31,556 bases of DNA, from contig CAWJFY010000003.1 of NCBI GenBank assembly GCA_963842295.1, positions 1-31,556 of the forward strand, read 5' to 3'. Under the pieces are notes generated by a model. It did not search any database, was not told the DNA's origin, and saw nothing but the letters and a program-made list of their open reading frames with translations. Source of the DNA: JAJNBA01 sp963842295 (lineage in GTDB: Bacteria; Actinomycetota; UBA4738; HRBIN12). Both the position numbers and the translations under genes were made by a program. Below, piece after piece: positions 1 through 7,619 of the stretch; position 1 is the stretch's first letter; each line of letters opens with the position of its first letter.

Positions 1-282
1 GGGAGCCAGATGGGGTTCAGTTGAGGACGGCGCACGATTGCTCCGAACGCCTGCGCATGGGCATGTGCGTGTCGTCGGAGAGGGTCCGGTGGAACGGGTC
101 CGATCGGCCCTTCCCAGCGGGCCCTCACCCAATAGACCTCGGACTGGCAAGGATGACATCAGGCAAGCCGCGATCGCAGAGGCGATCGTGCCTGTGGGCT
201 TGATCGCTGGGTGGTGGTGCCTATGGATGCGTGCAACTCGCCAAGGTAGCCGATCAATCGATGCTTGGAGGAAGGAGTTGCC
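1..282. other. Stretch without a recognisable gene
   Basis: No reading frame here shows a family I recognise. The visible structure is a short perfect hairpin, CGATCGC-AGAG-GCGATCG, at 171-188. The end of the stretch carries a strong ribosome binding site (GGAGGAAGGAG, 267-277) for the next gene. Confidence 0.5.
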
Positions 283-708
283 ATGATGGCGCTATCAGAC
301 CGTTTGGCGGATCTGGCGCAACGGGCCAAGGAGGCCGAGGATCGTGCCCGCGCTGCCAAGAGCGCTGCCAGGGAAGAGTTGCGATCCGAGGTCGAGCAGG
401 CGTCGAAGGCAGCACAGCACAAGGCTGATGAGCTCCAGCAGCGTGGCCAGGCCGCACAGGCCAAGGCCTCGGACTGGTGGACGGAGGTCCAGTCTGATTG
501 GGCCAGGCACATCGAGACCACGCGAGAGCACATCGCGGCCAAGAAGGCGAAGGTCGACGCCAAGTCGGCTCAGCTCGACGCGGACATCGCCGAGGCCGAT
601 GCCGAGGCGGCGATCGACTTCGCGTTCGCGGCAGTCGAAGAGGCCGAATACGCGGTCCTGGACGCAACCCTTGCGCAGATGAACGCTGACGACCTGGCAA
701 CGAGCTGA
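283..708 (+). CDS. Small charged coiled-coil protein
   Basis: This encodes 142 residues, almost entirely helical and rich in Ala, Glu, Lys, Asp and Arg with long heptad-like stretches (about residues 5-115). It has no signal peptide or membrane segment, so it is probably cytoplasmic. The C-terminal part (around AAIDFAFAAVEEAEYAVLDA) is less charged and looks like the conserved core of a family of actinobacterial hypothetical coiled-coil proteins often found beside DUF1269 stress genes; that recollection comes from family knowledge. I chose the ATG at 283 because GGAGGAAGGAG lies 5 bases upstream; a TTG at 265 would add six residues but overlaps the ribosome site. The next gene is a broken DUF1269 gene in the same direction. 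The function is unknown; a role in envelope or general stress is a guess from context. Confidence 0.75.
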   Translation: MMALSDRLADLAQRAKEAEDRARAAKSAAREELRSEVEQASKAAQHKADELQQRGQAAQAKASDWWTEVQSDWARHIETTREHIAAKKAKVDAKSAQLDADIAEADAEAAIDFAFAAVEEAEYAVLDATLAQMNADDLATS

Positions 709-772
709 TGGGCGATCGCGAGTCGCTCACGCAGGGCGCCGTCAGATCGATGGGGAGGCAACGATAGCTGAC

Positions 773-1333
773 GTGAAGGATGTGGTGGCGATCCGCTTTC
801 CGGAGCTGAGCAACGCGTACCAGGCGTTGAGCGTGCTCAAGCAGGCCGACGCCGAGGGGCGGATCGAGCTCCGCGCCGCGGCCGTCGTCGAGCGCACCCG
901 TGAGGGTCAACTTCGGATCCCCGAGGGTGCCGACAACGTCGGACTCGAGGGGACGGCCTCGGGATGGGAGGTGGATGGCGGGCTGGGATGTTGGGGGGGA
1001 GGGGGGGCGGCGTCGTCGACCTCATGAGGGCAGAGAAGGGCGAAGACGCGCTGAGCATGCTCGGCAGCGCGATCTCACCGGCTCGACCGCTGTCATCGCC
1101 GATGTCGCCGAGCCCGCGTCGAAGTGGTCGACGGGGAGATGGCCAAACTGTCGGGCGAGGTGACCCGCCGTCCGGTGGATGACGTGATGGCGGAGCTCGA
1201 GGCGGCCGAGGCGGCCACCGAAGCTGCTGCGAAGGAAGCGCGGCAGAAGATGCGTGCACAACGCAAGGCGGAGGTCTCCGAGAAGTTCAGCGAGCGGGTC
1301 GGAAAGCTGAAGGAGCGGCTCGGGATCTCATAG
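773..1333 (+). pseudogene. DUF1269-family protein, broken by several frameshifts
   Basis: The pieces read in order as one DUF1269 protein with a coiled-coil tail, but in different frames. The N-terminal part (VVAIRFPELSNAYQALSVLK onwards) runs from 773 to about 980. A second frame carries DLMRAEKGEDALSMLGSAI (about 1018-1074), a third carries STAVIADVAEP (about 1085-1117), and the original frame returns for EVVDGEMAKLSGEVTRRPVD to the stop at 1333. The Gly-rich membrane segment expected in the middle is replaced by a short G-rich tract (990-1010) with indels. The expected start, ATG-GCT-GAC, reads ATA at 764, five bases after GGGGAGG, so the start codon also seems lost; GTG at 773 is the only nearby alternative. 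Intact members are small membrane-associated stress proteins of unknown mechanism. Sequencing error in the G-run could explain one break but not all of them together with the start change. Confidence 0.75.
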
Positions 1334-1495
1334 ACGACCGAACAAGAGGTTGCCGGGATGCCTGATACCGCCACCGGTAGCGTTCGCGCCCGGGGCGTGG
1401 CACCGGGGCTTCGCAGTTCACCTCGGATCTGCGAGGAGTGCACGCCAAGGCCAGACGGGCTCGGCTCCGTCGAGCGCCCGATGGGGGTCGTCCGC

Positions 1496-1534
1496 TCGGC
1501 CGGGCCCGGCCGATGAACAGGGAATCGGTTCATC
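1496..1534. promoter_or_regulatory. 18-bp palindrome and adjacent inverted repeat, candidate operators
   Basis: TCGGCCGGGCCCGGCCGA at 1496-1513 is a perfect 18-bp palindrome. It abuts GATGAAC-N9-GTTCATC (1512-1518 and 1528-1534), a second perfect dyad. Both lie 36-74 bases before the start of the ABC exporter ATPase. The second dyad has the geometry of a TetR/GntR-type operator. No regulator gene lies beside it in the window, so the binding protein is unknown. Confidence 0.4.
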
Positions 1535-1569
1535 AAGCACGAAGCGCCGAACGAAGTGCGAGGGAGACC

Positions 1570-2493
1570 ATGATCGAACTGCAGGAGCTCACCAAGGGAT
1601 ACGGCAACCTCTGCGCACCGCCGAGCCGCAAGCTCGCCGTCGACGGCATCAGCGCCACCATCCGACCGGGTGTCGTCACCGGCTTCCTTGGTCCCAACGG
1701 GGCCGGAAAGTCGACGACGATGCGGATGATCCTCGGCCTGGACCGGCCGACTTCCGGAGCCGCGCTGGTCAACGGCCGACCGTACATCGACTCGCCCGCC
1801 CCACTGGCTGAGGTCGGCGCGCTGCTCGACGCCGGGGCCGTTGATAGTAGCCGCAGCGCCCGCAACCACCTGCTCGCCCTCGGTGCCACGGTCGGCATCG
1901 GGCCGCGACGCGTGGACGACGTGCTCGCATCGGTCGGCCTGACCGAAGTGGCCCACAAGTCCGCCGGCTCGTTCTCGCTGGGGATGGGCCAGCGCCTGGG
2001 CATCGCCGCGGCGCTGCTGGCCGACCCGGCTGTCCTGATCCTCGACGAGCCCGTCAACGGCCTCGACCTCGACGGCATCCAGTGGATCCGTGCCCTGGTC
2101 ACCGAACTCGCCCAGGAGGGACGCACGGTGCTCCTGTCCTCGCACCTGATGAGCGAGATGCAGCTGGTCGCCGATCACCTGCTGATCATCGGCCAGGGCC
2201 GCATCCTCGCCGACACCTCGATGAACGACTTCATCGAGCACGCCTCAGGCGGCGTCGTCGTCGTGGCGTCTCCGGACGCCGGCGCGCTGGCGCCCCTGCT
2301 CGCCGCAGACGGCGTGACCCTGACGTCCGCAGAAGCCGGCCGGTTCGAGGTCGGTGGCCTCACGGCGGACGTGATCGGCGACATCGCCGCCGGACACGGA
2401 CTCCGCCTCCACCAGCTGGCCCCGCGTGCGGCCTCACTCGAATCCGCCTACCTCGAGCTCACCCGGGACAGCGTCGAGTTCGCCGCCGCCTAG
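1570..2493 (+). CDS. ABC-2 type exporter, ATP-binding protein
   Basis: The 307-residue nucleotide-binding domain would hydrolyse ATP to drive the permease encoded directly downstream. Visible motifs are Walker A GPNGAGKST (residues 41-49), a signature SLGMGQR, Walker B VLILDEP followed by VNGLD, and the switch His in LLSSHLMSE. The C-terminal 80 residues are the usual accessory domain of drug/lantibiotic-type exporters (CcmA/BcrA-like). ATG at 1570 is preceded by GGGAG; an upstream GTG would add 44 residues outside the family. An oddity is a short insertion, LCAPPSRK, after the first beta-strand where relatives continue directly from KxYG to AVDG. The permease begins 27 bases after the stop, so the two are surely cotranscribed. 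The substrate cannot be read from the sequence. Confidence 0.9.
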   Translation: MIELQELTKGYGNLCAPPSRKLAVDGISATIRPGVVTGFLGPNGAGKSTTMRMILGLDRPTSGAALVNGRPYIDSPAPLAEVGALLDAGAVDSSRSARNHLLALGATVGIGPRRVDDVLASVGLTEVAHKSAGSFSLGMGQRLGIAAALLADPAVLILDEPVNGLDLDGIQWIRALVTELAQEGRTVLLSSHLMSEMQLVADHLLIIGQGRILADTSMNDFIEHASGGVVVVASPDAGALAPLLAADGVTLTSAEAGRFEVGGLTADVIGDIAAGHGLRLHQLAPRAASLESAYLELTRDSVEFAAA

Positions 2494-2520
2494 CAACCGA
2501 CTTCCCAGGAGGGCAGCCGC

Positions 2521-3378
2521 ATGACTGATGAGGCGACCACCACCGCGGTCGAGTCGACGTCTCGCCGCACCGAACCGACGACAACCACCCACCGTCAGAC
2601 CCTGGGCCGGGCGATCCGCTCGGAATGGGTCAAGCTCCGCACCCTGCGCAGCACCTGGATCGGCATGGGCGCCGTCGTCCTCCTGCTGGTCGGCCTGGGC
2701 GCGATCGCGGCCGCCGTGTCCACCGGCTCCGTCACGACTCCGGAGGAGGGGGGCGGCTTCGGCAACGGCGACCCGCTCTCGACCGTCTTGCTCGGCGCCG
2801 ACTTCGCGGTGCTCCTGGTCGGGGTCCTGGGCGCCCTCGCTGGCGCCCGCGAGTACGGCTCGCGCATGATCATGGCCACCATCGCGGCCGTGCCGCGGCG
2901 TTGGCAGGTCGTGGTCTCCAAGGTCATCGTGCTCACCGTTGTCGTGCTTCCCACGGCACTGATCGGTGTCGTGGCCGCCTTCGGCGTGGGCATGGGCATC
3001 CTCTCGGCCGGTGACGGCGCGACCGTGGCGCTCACCGACGACGGCGTCCTGCGCTCGGTGCTCGGGATGGCCGGCTACCTCACCGCGATCGCGCTGATGG
3101 GCCTCGGTCTGGGGATCCTGCTGCGCAGCGCGGCCAGCAGCATCGGCGTCCTTATCGGTGGCGTCATCGTGCTGCCGACCCTCGCCGGGGCCCTGCTGCC
3201 CGCAAGCCTGGACCCGGTATTGAAGTTCCTGCCGAGCTCCGCCGCGGCCGCGTTCACCACCGTGAGGGGGGCGGGCGACGAAGTTCTCGGCGCCACCGCC
3301 GGAGCCCTGGTCCTCGCCGCCTGGGTCGCCGTCACCCTGGGCGCCTCCGTCCTGATGATCACCCGTCGCGACGCCTAA
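2521..3378 (+). CDS. ABC-2 type exporter, permease
   Basis: This 285-residue membrane protein has a 30-residue Thr/Ser/Arg-rich cytoplasmic N-terminus, then the conserved entry of this permease family (IRSEWVKLRTLRSTWI), followed by about six hydrophobic segments: roughly residues 50-70, 96-118, 137-162, 180-200, 208-232 and 258-280. AGGAGGGC lies just before the ATG. It follows the ATPase gene by 27 bases, and the two should form an exporter dimer of dimers. ABC-2 exporters of this type move antibiotics, lipids or peptides; no specificity-determining partner gene is nearby. No clear terminator hairpin follows, and the next recognisable sequence is a broken epimerase. Confidence 0.88.
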   Translation: MTDEATTTAVESTSRRTEPTTTTHRQTLGRAIRSEWVKLRTLRSTWIGMGAVVLLLVGLGAIAAAVSTGSVTTPEEGGGFGNGDPLSTVLLGADFAVLLVGVLGALAGAREYGSRMIMATIAAVPRRWQVVVSKVIVLTVVVLPTALIGVVAAFGVGMGILSAGDGATVALTDDGVLRSVLGMAGYLTAIALMGLGLGILLRSAASSIGVLIGGVIVLPTLAGALLPASLDPVLKFLPSSAAAAFTTVRGAGDEVLGATAGALVLAAWVAVTLGASVLMITRRDA

Positions 3379-3452
3379 GCCGCCTCGCGCAGCCTTCAGC
3401 CGCACGGGGGAAGGAGAGCGCGGGGCGACTTTCGGGCCTTCGCCATTCGGAG

Positions 3453-3730
3453 CACCCGATGACGGTGGCCGGTCCGGTTTGGTATGTGCCACATGCACCT
3501 GCGGTCACGATGCGCCGGTTCGTCGAATCGTCTTTCGAGGAAGCCGGCTCCTCGCCTCGACTCCGGTCCGCCCCCGCTGGGGAATCGCGGCGTCGCTTTT
3601 CAGTCCGACCATGCGTGCCGTGAAGGAGCAGCTGTATCAGCCGAGCGGCCGTGGCAGGTAGAAAGCGTCAAGTTCGAGCGCGCGTGCGGATGGCGTGCCA
3701 CCGCTCTGCAGGACGCTGTCGCGCAACGGT
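3453..3730 (+). pseudogene. C-terminal remnant of an NAD-dependent epimerase/dehydratase
   Basis: Three successive frames give the C-terminal third of an extended short-chain dehydrogenase (NAD-dependent epimerase). GPVWYVPHAPAVTMRRFVES (from about 3468) matches the family's W-x-V-P-x-A...T-x-x-x-F-V segment. Then WGIAASLFSPTMRAVKEQLY appears in another frame (about 3575-3640), and AERPWQVESVKFERACGW in a third (about 3642-3695), matching the typical ERPF-V-D-S-K-F-x-x-x-F-G ending. The Rossmann domain with its GxxGxxG is absent. This is therefore a truncated, twice-frameshifted relic. It ends about 50 bases before the first tRNA-derived repeat. Family assignment rests on motif recall, not a search. 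Confidence 0.6.
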
Positions 3731-3778
3731 CGCCTGGTTCCGCTCACGGCGAGAGGCGTGAGTCGTCTCCGACTCATG

Positions 3779-3956
3779 GTCAACACCAGGTCAAGGAGCC
3801 GACCGAACCAAGGGGTACTAGACGGAACTCCTGAGACACCTCGAATGCGGGCTGAGCTGCGAAGGTGCTGGTCAGGGCGGTGCGCAGGCCTTCCTTGACA
3901 CGGAAGAGGTCGGAGGTTCAAATCCTCTAGCGCCCACCAGAAAGTCCCACGTCAGG
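3779..3956 (+). repeat. tRNA-Val(GAC)-derived dispersed repeat, copy 1
   Basis: The copy begins GTCAACACCAGGTCAAGG and ends with a near-perfect 3' half of tRNA-Val. The anticodon arm is CTTCC-TTGACAC-GGAAG (3890-3906, anticodon GAC at 3897-3899), then a five-base variable loop, a T-arm GGAGG-TTCAAAT-CCTCT (3912-3928), the acceptor strand AGCGCCC (3929-3935) and ACCA (3936-3939). The 5' half keeps a D-loop-like GCTGGTCAG but has about 10 extra bases before the anticodon stem and no convincing 5' acceptor strand, so it is unlikely to be a working tRNA. A tail, AAAGTCCCACGTCAGG, is shared loosely with copies 2 and 4. Confidence 0.8.
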
Positions 3957-3976
3957 CGGCCCTTACCACGAGTCGA

Positions 3977-4348
3977 TCAGGCTCCATCGTTCGCCCTCGG
4001 GAGGCCGCGGCGTATGACCTCGGCGAGAACGACCGCGTCGTTGTGCTCCGTGTCGCGGGCGGAGTAAATGAGGGTTAGGGTGCCTTGGCGAGCTCGCTGA
4101 CGGAGTTCGGAGAGCAGAGACCGATGTTCGCGAAGCTCCGCCACGTACCGTTTGCGGAATTCGCCGAAGAGATCTGGCTGGTGCCCGAACCACGTTCTAA
4201 GGTCGGCGCTGGGCGCGAGGTCCTTCTCCCAGGCATCTAGCTTCGCGCGGTCGTGTGAGATTCCACGCGGCCATAGCCGGTCGATTAGGATCCGGTAGCC
4301 GTCGGATGGCTGCGCCCGCTCGTAGACACGCTTCAGGCGGACATCCAT
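3977..4348 (-). CDS. DUF488 family protein
   Basis: The 123-residue product is a full-length DUF488 protein. Hallmarks are the N-terminal VRLKRVYE, DGYRILIDRLWPRGIS (residues about 16-31), DAWEKDLAPS, the LRTWFGH motif, and the C-terminal TLIYSARDTEHNDAVVLAEV with its conserved Ala-Arg-Asp-x-x-x-Asn. I chose the ATG at 4348 because it gives the family's usual start and has GAGGAG seven bases upstream; a longer form would add 22 unrelated residues. The family is small, soluble and of unproven function. The gene runs opposite to its neighbours and ends 21 bases from the tail of repeat copy 1. Confidence 0.9.
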   Translation of the reverse strand: MDVRLKRVYERAQPSDGYRILIDRLWPRGISHDRAKLDAWEKDLAPSADLRTWFGHQPDLFGEFRKRYVAELREHRSLLSELRQRARQGTLTLIYSARDTEHNDAVVLAEVIRRGLPRANDGA

Positions 4349-4386
4349 AGAGGCTCCTCGGCTCCCCGGGCAAGGATAGTTCCCGG

Positions 4387-4640
4387 TCAAGGATCGACAG
4401 TCCAGTCCAGACACATGCTCGCGTAGGAGAGGTCGTACTCGAATCTATCCCATCGTTTGATCCCATCCGACGATCTTGTGGAACGGGAGATCCCGTGGCA
4501 GCGGACACGGAGTGCCGACGTGGTCGCGGAACTCGTCCGCGAAGACGTGGACGACGCTCTGAAGCAGTCACGTTCCTCAGCGTACTCGGGAGCGGCTTCT
4601 TGACTCTCGGAGCCCGCTTTGGATGCCAGCCTGTCTCTAC
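4387..4640 (-). pseudogene. Possible decayed gene of unknown family
   Basis: On the minus strand one frame has a clearly coding-like stretch with strong GC third positions: SVVHVFADEFRDHV followed by CPLPRDLPFHKIVGWD (about 4455-4565). It is followed, one base out of frame, by RFEYDLSYASMCLDW and a stop (about 4387-4445). A preceding piece (EAAPEYAEERD) is in a third frame. Together they look like the C-terminus of a broken protein upstream of, and codirectional with, the DUF488 gene. I do not recognise the family. The rest of 4640-4859 shows no gene I can support. Confidence 0.3.
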
Positions 4641-4859
4641 GGATCGGCGAGCTCGGCTCATCCGAGGGGCGCGGAGGCTCCACCCGGACGCAGCATTCTC
4701 CCGGTACCGGGGTCGAAAACGACGCGTACCGTGTCGTTCCCGAGACCTCGGACGACACCGTCGTCATCGGGTCTACGCTGGTGCGCATCTCCCAGCCAGA
4801 TCGGGGCTCCAAGCCTGCGATCGCATCCGAGGTGTGAGGGGGAAGAGGCTCGCCCGCCG

Positions 4860-5597
4860 ATGAGGGACAGACCGCTTACCACGAGCCGAGTCGCCGAACG
4901 CCAGCCCGGGGATGGGTCGTTGCCGGACCCTATCGCGATCCTGTTCGACGTGGACGGCACTCTCATCTCGACCGGAGGAGCTGGCACTCGGAGTTGGCGA
5001 TGGGCATTCGAGGAACTGCACGGCGTCCCTGCGGACATCGGCGAGCACTCCGAAGCGGGTATGACCGATCCCGTCGTTGGCAGAAGTACGTTCAGGAACG
5101 TCCTTCATCGAGATCCCACGGAAGCGGAGATGCGGTCGCTGCTCGCCGCATACCTCGAACGTCTCCCGACCGAGGTACGGACGTCGGACGGGTACCGGGT
5201 GTTCCCTGGGGCTGAGGACGTGCTCCGATACCTGCACGGTACCGGTCGCGTGACCGGGATCGTCACCGGCGCCTTGGAAGACGCTGCCCGGATCAAGCTC
5301 GCGCGCGGGAATCTGAATCGCTACTTGCCATTCGGAGGCTTCGGCTCGGATTCAGCGGACAGGGTGGAACTCACGCGACGAGCGATCGAACGCGGCGCCA
5401 CGCTGATCCGACGTGAGTTGCCGCCTGAGCGTGTCCACGTCCTCGGGGACACGCCTCGGGATATGGAGGCCGCGGCCGCCGTTGGTGCGGTGCCGATCGG
5501 AGTCACCACCGGCACCTACCTGGCCGACGCCCTCCTGGATGCCGGAGCGAGGGTCGTTGTCACCACCCTCCAGGCATACGCATCCTTGATCCGGTGA
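4860..5597 (+). CDS. HAD-superfamily phosphatase (phosphoglycolate phosphatase-like)
   Basis: The 245-residue product has all the core HAD elements. Motif I is ILFDVDGTL (nucleophile D30, general acid D32), motif II is around GIVTGALED, and motif IV is HVLGDTPRDMEAAAAVG (D197, D201). A helical cap domain lies between motifs I and II (about residues 45-110), as in Gph-type enzymes. These are soluble cytoplasmic phosphatases acting on small phosphate esters; the substrate is not predictable here. ATG at 4860 follows a purine-rich GAGGGGGAAGAGG by about 12 bases. The start could be later, since the first 20 residues precede the fold. The gene stands alone, with GSP17M-like and DUF488 genes on the other strand around it. 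Confidence 0.85.
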   Translation: MRDRPLTTSRVAERQPGDGSLPDPIAILFDVDGTLISTGGAGTRSWRWAFEELHGVPADIGEHSEAGMTDPVVGRSTFRNVLHRDPTEAEMRSLLAAYLERLPTEVRTSDGYRVFPGAEDVLRYLHGTGRVTGIVTGALEDAARIKLARGNLNRYLPFGGFGSDSADRVELTRRAIERGATLIRRELPPERVHVLGDTPRDMEAAAAVGAVPIGVTTGTYLADALLDAGARVVVTTLQAYASLIR

Positions 5598-5730
5598 CGG
5601 GATCGGCCGGGGACGACCCACCGTGGCTCGGCCCAGTGAACGAGGCCAACGATGGCAACTTCGCATCAATCGAATCGCGGGCGGTGGCGCATGAGGATGC
5701 CGAGCCATCACGAGTTGCGAAACGCGCCCC

Positions 5731-6153
5731 TTACACCAAGTCCTCGTAGGTCGTGTCCGCGAAGTAGCGCATGCGCGAGGCATCGTGAGCACGCAAGATC
5801 TCTAGCGCCTGCTGGCGTTCCTTCGGGTCTGCCGCCGGCAGTGAGAGGATCACACCGCCCCCTTCCAGGTGCGAAGCGTCGTCCTCGATCAGCTCGCCGT
5901 ATGAGGCAACGAACTGCGCTGCCCGTACCAGTCGGCCCTTCAACCCGTGATGTCGACCTGTTGGATCGAGACGCCGGATCCCCTCCTCTCCACAGATCGT
6001 GTACACGTGATCGGTCGGCATGCCGGCGTCCTTCAGGGCGCGGATGGCGGAGGCCGCTTGATCAACGTCGGGCAATCGAGCGATCAGTCGATGCTTCGGC
6101 TCGATCAGAAGGTCCGGCCCCGGTGGTGCGACGAAGAGCTCCTCAGGACGCAT
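5731..6153 (-). CDS. GSP17M-like small stress protein
   Basis: This 140-residue soluble protein has the alpha/beta pattern of the general stress protein 17M (YflT-like) domain. It has a beta-strand HRLIARLP, a helix with VDQAASAIRALKDAG, a second strand HVYTICGEEG, then RRLDPTGRHHGLKGRLVR, and a C-terminal GGVILSLPA followed by QQALEILRAHDASRMRYFA. A 25-residue N-terminal extension precedes the domain. GGGAGG lies four bases before the ATG at 6153. A distant paralogue lies at 7781-8236 on the same strand. Function is unknown; relatives are linked to general stress. The assignment is by fold pattern and recalled consensus, so it is moderate. Confidence 0.7.
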   Translation of the reverse strand: MRPEELFVAPPGPDLLIEPKHRLIARLPDVDQAASAIRALKDAGMPTDHVYTICGEEGIRRLDPTGRHHGLKGRLVRAAQFVASYGELIEDDASHLEGGGVILSLPAADPKERQQALEILRAHDASRMRYFADTTYEDLV

Positions 6154-6465
6154 CCTTCCTCCCTGATATCGAGGTTATCGGTACAGGGTGTGGGGCTACC
6201 ACCTGAGAGTTCGAGGTTTCCGGGCACCGAGGGTTGGCTCGAACACGCGTGCTGGGACATGGTCGTTGCCCCTTTGCCGACGGACAGATTCCCATCGACG
6301 CCAGCTCGTGGGACTCGCGAGCCCAGCCTTCCACCCGTTTCCCGGATGGGTCCGTCTACACACGACGAGCCGATCGCGCCGACGACGTCGTCAGGGCACG
6401 GTCTTTCCACTTCGAGAGCGCGCGACTCCAGGCACGAGCGATCTAGGGGCGGTCATACTGTCGTC
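6154..6465. other. Intergenic stretch without a gene
   Basis: No frame on either strand shows coding character or a known family. Near its right end, CATACT (6454-6459) sits six bases before the GTG at 6466, a spacing seen before other genes here that lack a ribosome binding site. No clear -35 element accompanies it. Confidence 0.4.
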
Positions 6466-6918
6466 GTGGGCGGGGCCGCGTCGAAGCGCGCGTTGTTCGT
6501 TGAGGAGGATCGCGCGTGGAAGGAGCTTCACGCCTCGTGGGTTCGTTGCCCGAGGACAAGGTCGATCAGCCGGGCTACTTCCAGGAGGGGTGGTCGGCGA
6601 AGAACCTGATCGCCCATATCGGGAGCTGGCTGGCGGAGGCCGGAGTCGTCCCTCGAGCGGATCCGGTTCGGCACGTACCGCCCGGAGGAGGTCGACATCG
6701 ACGCGATGAACCAGGCGTTCTACGAGGCGATGCACGATGTTCCTTTGGCGGTCGTACGGGCACAAGGGGTGGCCGCTCGCAACAGGATGCTCCGAGCATG
6801 GCGTTCGCTGCCGGAGGATTCGCCGGAGGCGGACCGATGGATCCGCAAGGCCGGGCCGGATCACTACGCGGAGCACCTGCCGCGGCTCCGGGAGTGGGTC
6901 AGCGAGCTAGCGTGGTGA
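6466..6918 (+). pseudogene. DinB-like (ClbS/DfsB or mycothiol-isomerase type) protein with two frameshifts
   Basis: Three segments read as one DinB-superfamily protein of about 150 residues. The first is FVEEDRAWKELHAS in the frame of GTG 6466. The second is SRLVGSLPEDKVDQPGYFQE followed by GWSAKNLIAHIGSWLAEAG in another frame. The third is LERIRFGTYRPEEVDIDAMN to WVSELAW, back in the first frame, ending at 6918. The second shift falls at a CCC run near 6650; the two shifts cancel. The conserved GWS-x-K-x-x-x-AHI and the C-terminal DHYAEHLPRLREW suggest that the metal-site histidines are kept. The alternative is a shorter ORF starting at GTG 6516 behind GAGGAGG, but that ribosome site overlaps coding sequence (VEED). 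Either the gene was recently inactivated or the assembly has two single-base errors. Confidence 0.65.
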
Positions 6919-6985
6919 GCGCGTCCTTCCCATCCTCGCTTCCTGTCGGGGAGCGTGAGGTGAGTCGAGCTTGAGCCCGGGAACC

Positions 6986-7001
6986 TAGAATCACAACGAT
7001 G
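6986..7001 (+). promoter_or_regulatory. -10-like hexamer before a leaderless start
   Basis: TAGAAT (6986-6991) lies seven bases before the ATG at 6999, and no Shine-Dalgarno sequence precedes that ATG. Transcription would then start at or next to the start codon. No good -35 element is visible, so this rests on spacing and on the same pattern at the ROK gene. Confidence 0.35.
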
Positions 7002-7619
7002 CTCGGCCTGGTGCTCACCACCACCGAAGTCCTGCTTATCGGGCTGGCCGTGTGGCTCACGGTCGGAATCACCCTTGCGGTCCTGATGGGCAGGCGTGGC
7101 CATAGCCCATTCGAGTGGTTCCTCATCGGAGCGGTCCTCGGGCCGATTGCCTTGCCACTGGCCTGGGGCCGGATCAGTTCCGAACCGGCTGCCCCGAACC
7201 GCGAGATCGTCGATGCTGTCCCCGGGCTCGGCACCGGACCCGTCGACGTGCTCATCGGGATCGACGGGTCCCCAGAATCGGACACAGCGCTCCGCACGGC
7301 GGTCGAGATCCTCGGGGCGCGGATCGGCCGACTGACCTTAGCGGGCGTTACCGAGTTCGACTACGGCAACCCGCAAGTGGAGGCCGACACCAAGCGCGCC
7401 CTCGAAACCCTGCGAGGGATGGCCGCTTCAGCGAGCGTGGCAAACATCGGGATCACGATCCTCTCGGGCAAACCAGCGGAAGCGCTCCCGGAGTATGCGC
7501 TGCGAGACGGGTATCAACTCGTAGTCGTGGGCCGTCGTGGCCGCGGAGCGAGCAAGGCAATCCTCGGAAGCACGGCCGCGCAGCTCGCGAGTGCCCCTAT
7601 CCCCGTCCTCATCTCGTGA
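6999..7619 (+). CDS. Membrane-anchored universal stress protein
   Basis: The protein has 206 residues. The first 60 hold two hydrophobic helices (about 8-29 and 40-56) separated by GRRGHSPFEW. Residues about 80-206 form a UspA domain, starting VDVLIGIDGSPESDTALR and ending with the nucleotide-binding loop VVVGRRGRG...ILGS (G-x2-G-x8-G-S, one residue shorter than the usual G-x2-G-x9-G-S). The UspA domain should face the cytoplasm and bind ATP. Joining a UspA domain to a two-helix membrane anchor is uncommon. There is no ribosome binding site; a -10-like TAGAAT sits seven bases upstream, so translation may be leaderless. Neighbours are other small stress-type genes. Confidence 0.85.
   Translation: MLGLVLTTTEVLLIGLAVWLTVGITLAVLMGRRGHSPFEWFLIGAVLGPIALPLAWGRISSEPAAPNREIVDAVPGLGTGPVDVLIGIDGSPESDTALRTAVEILGARIGRLTLAGVTEFDYGNPQVEADTKRALETLRGMAASASVANIGITILSGKPAEALPEYALRDGYQLVVVGRRGRGASKAILGSTAAQLASAPIPVLIS

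Noticed and set aside
3864..3939. A functional tRNA-Val gene at repeat copy 1
   Set aside because: The 3' half is perfect, but the 5' acceptor strand and D-arm do not fold at the required distances; about 14 bases too many lie between the best GGGC start and the CCA.
4619..4837. A 72-codon plus-strand frame before the HAD gene
   Set aside because: No ribosome binding site, no family resemblance and no coding-type third-base pattern.
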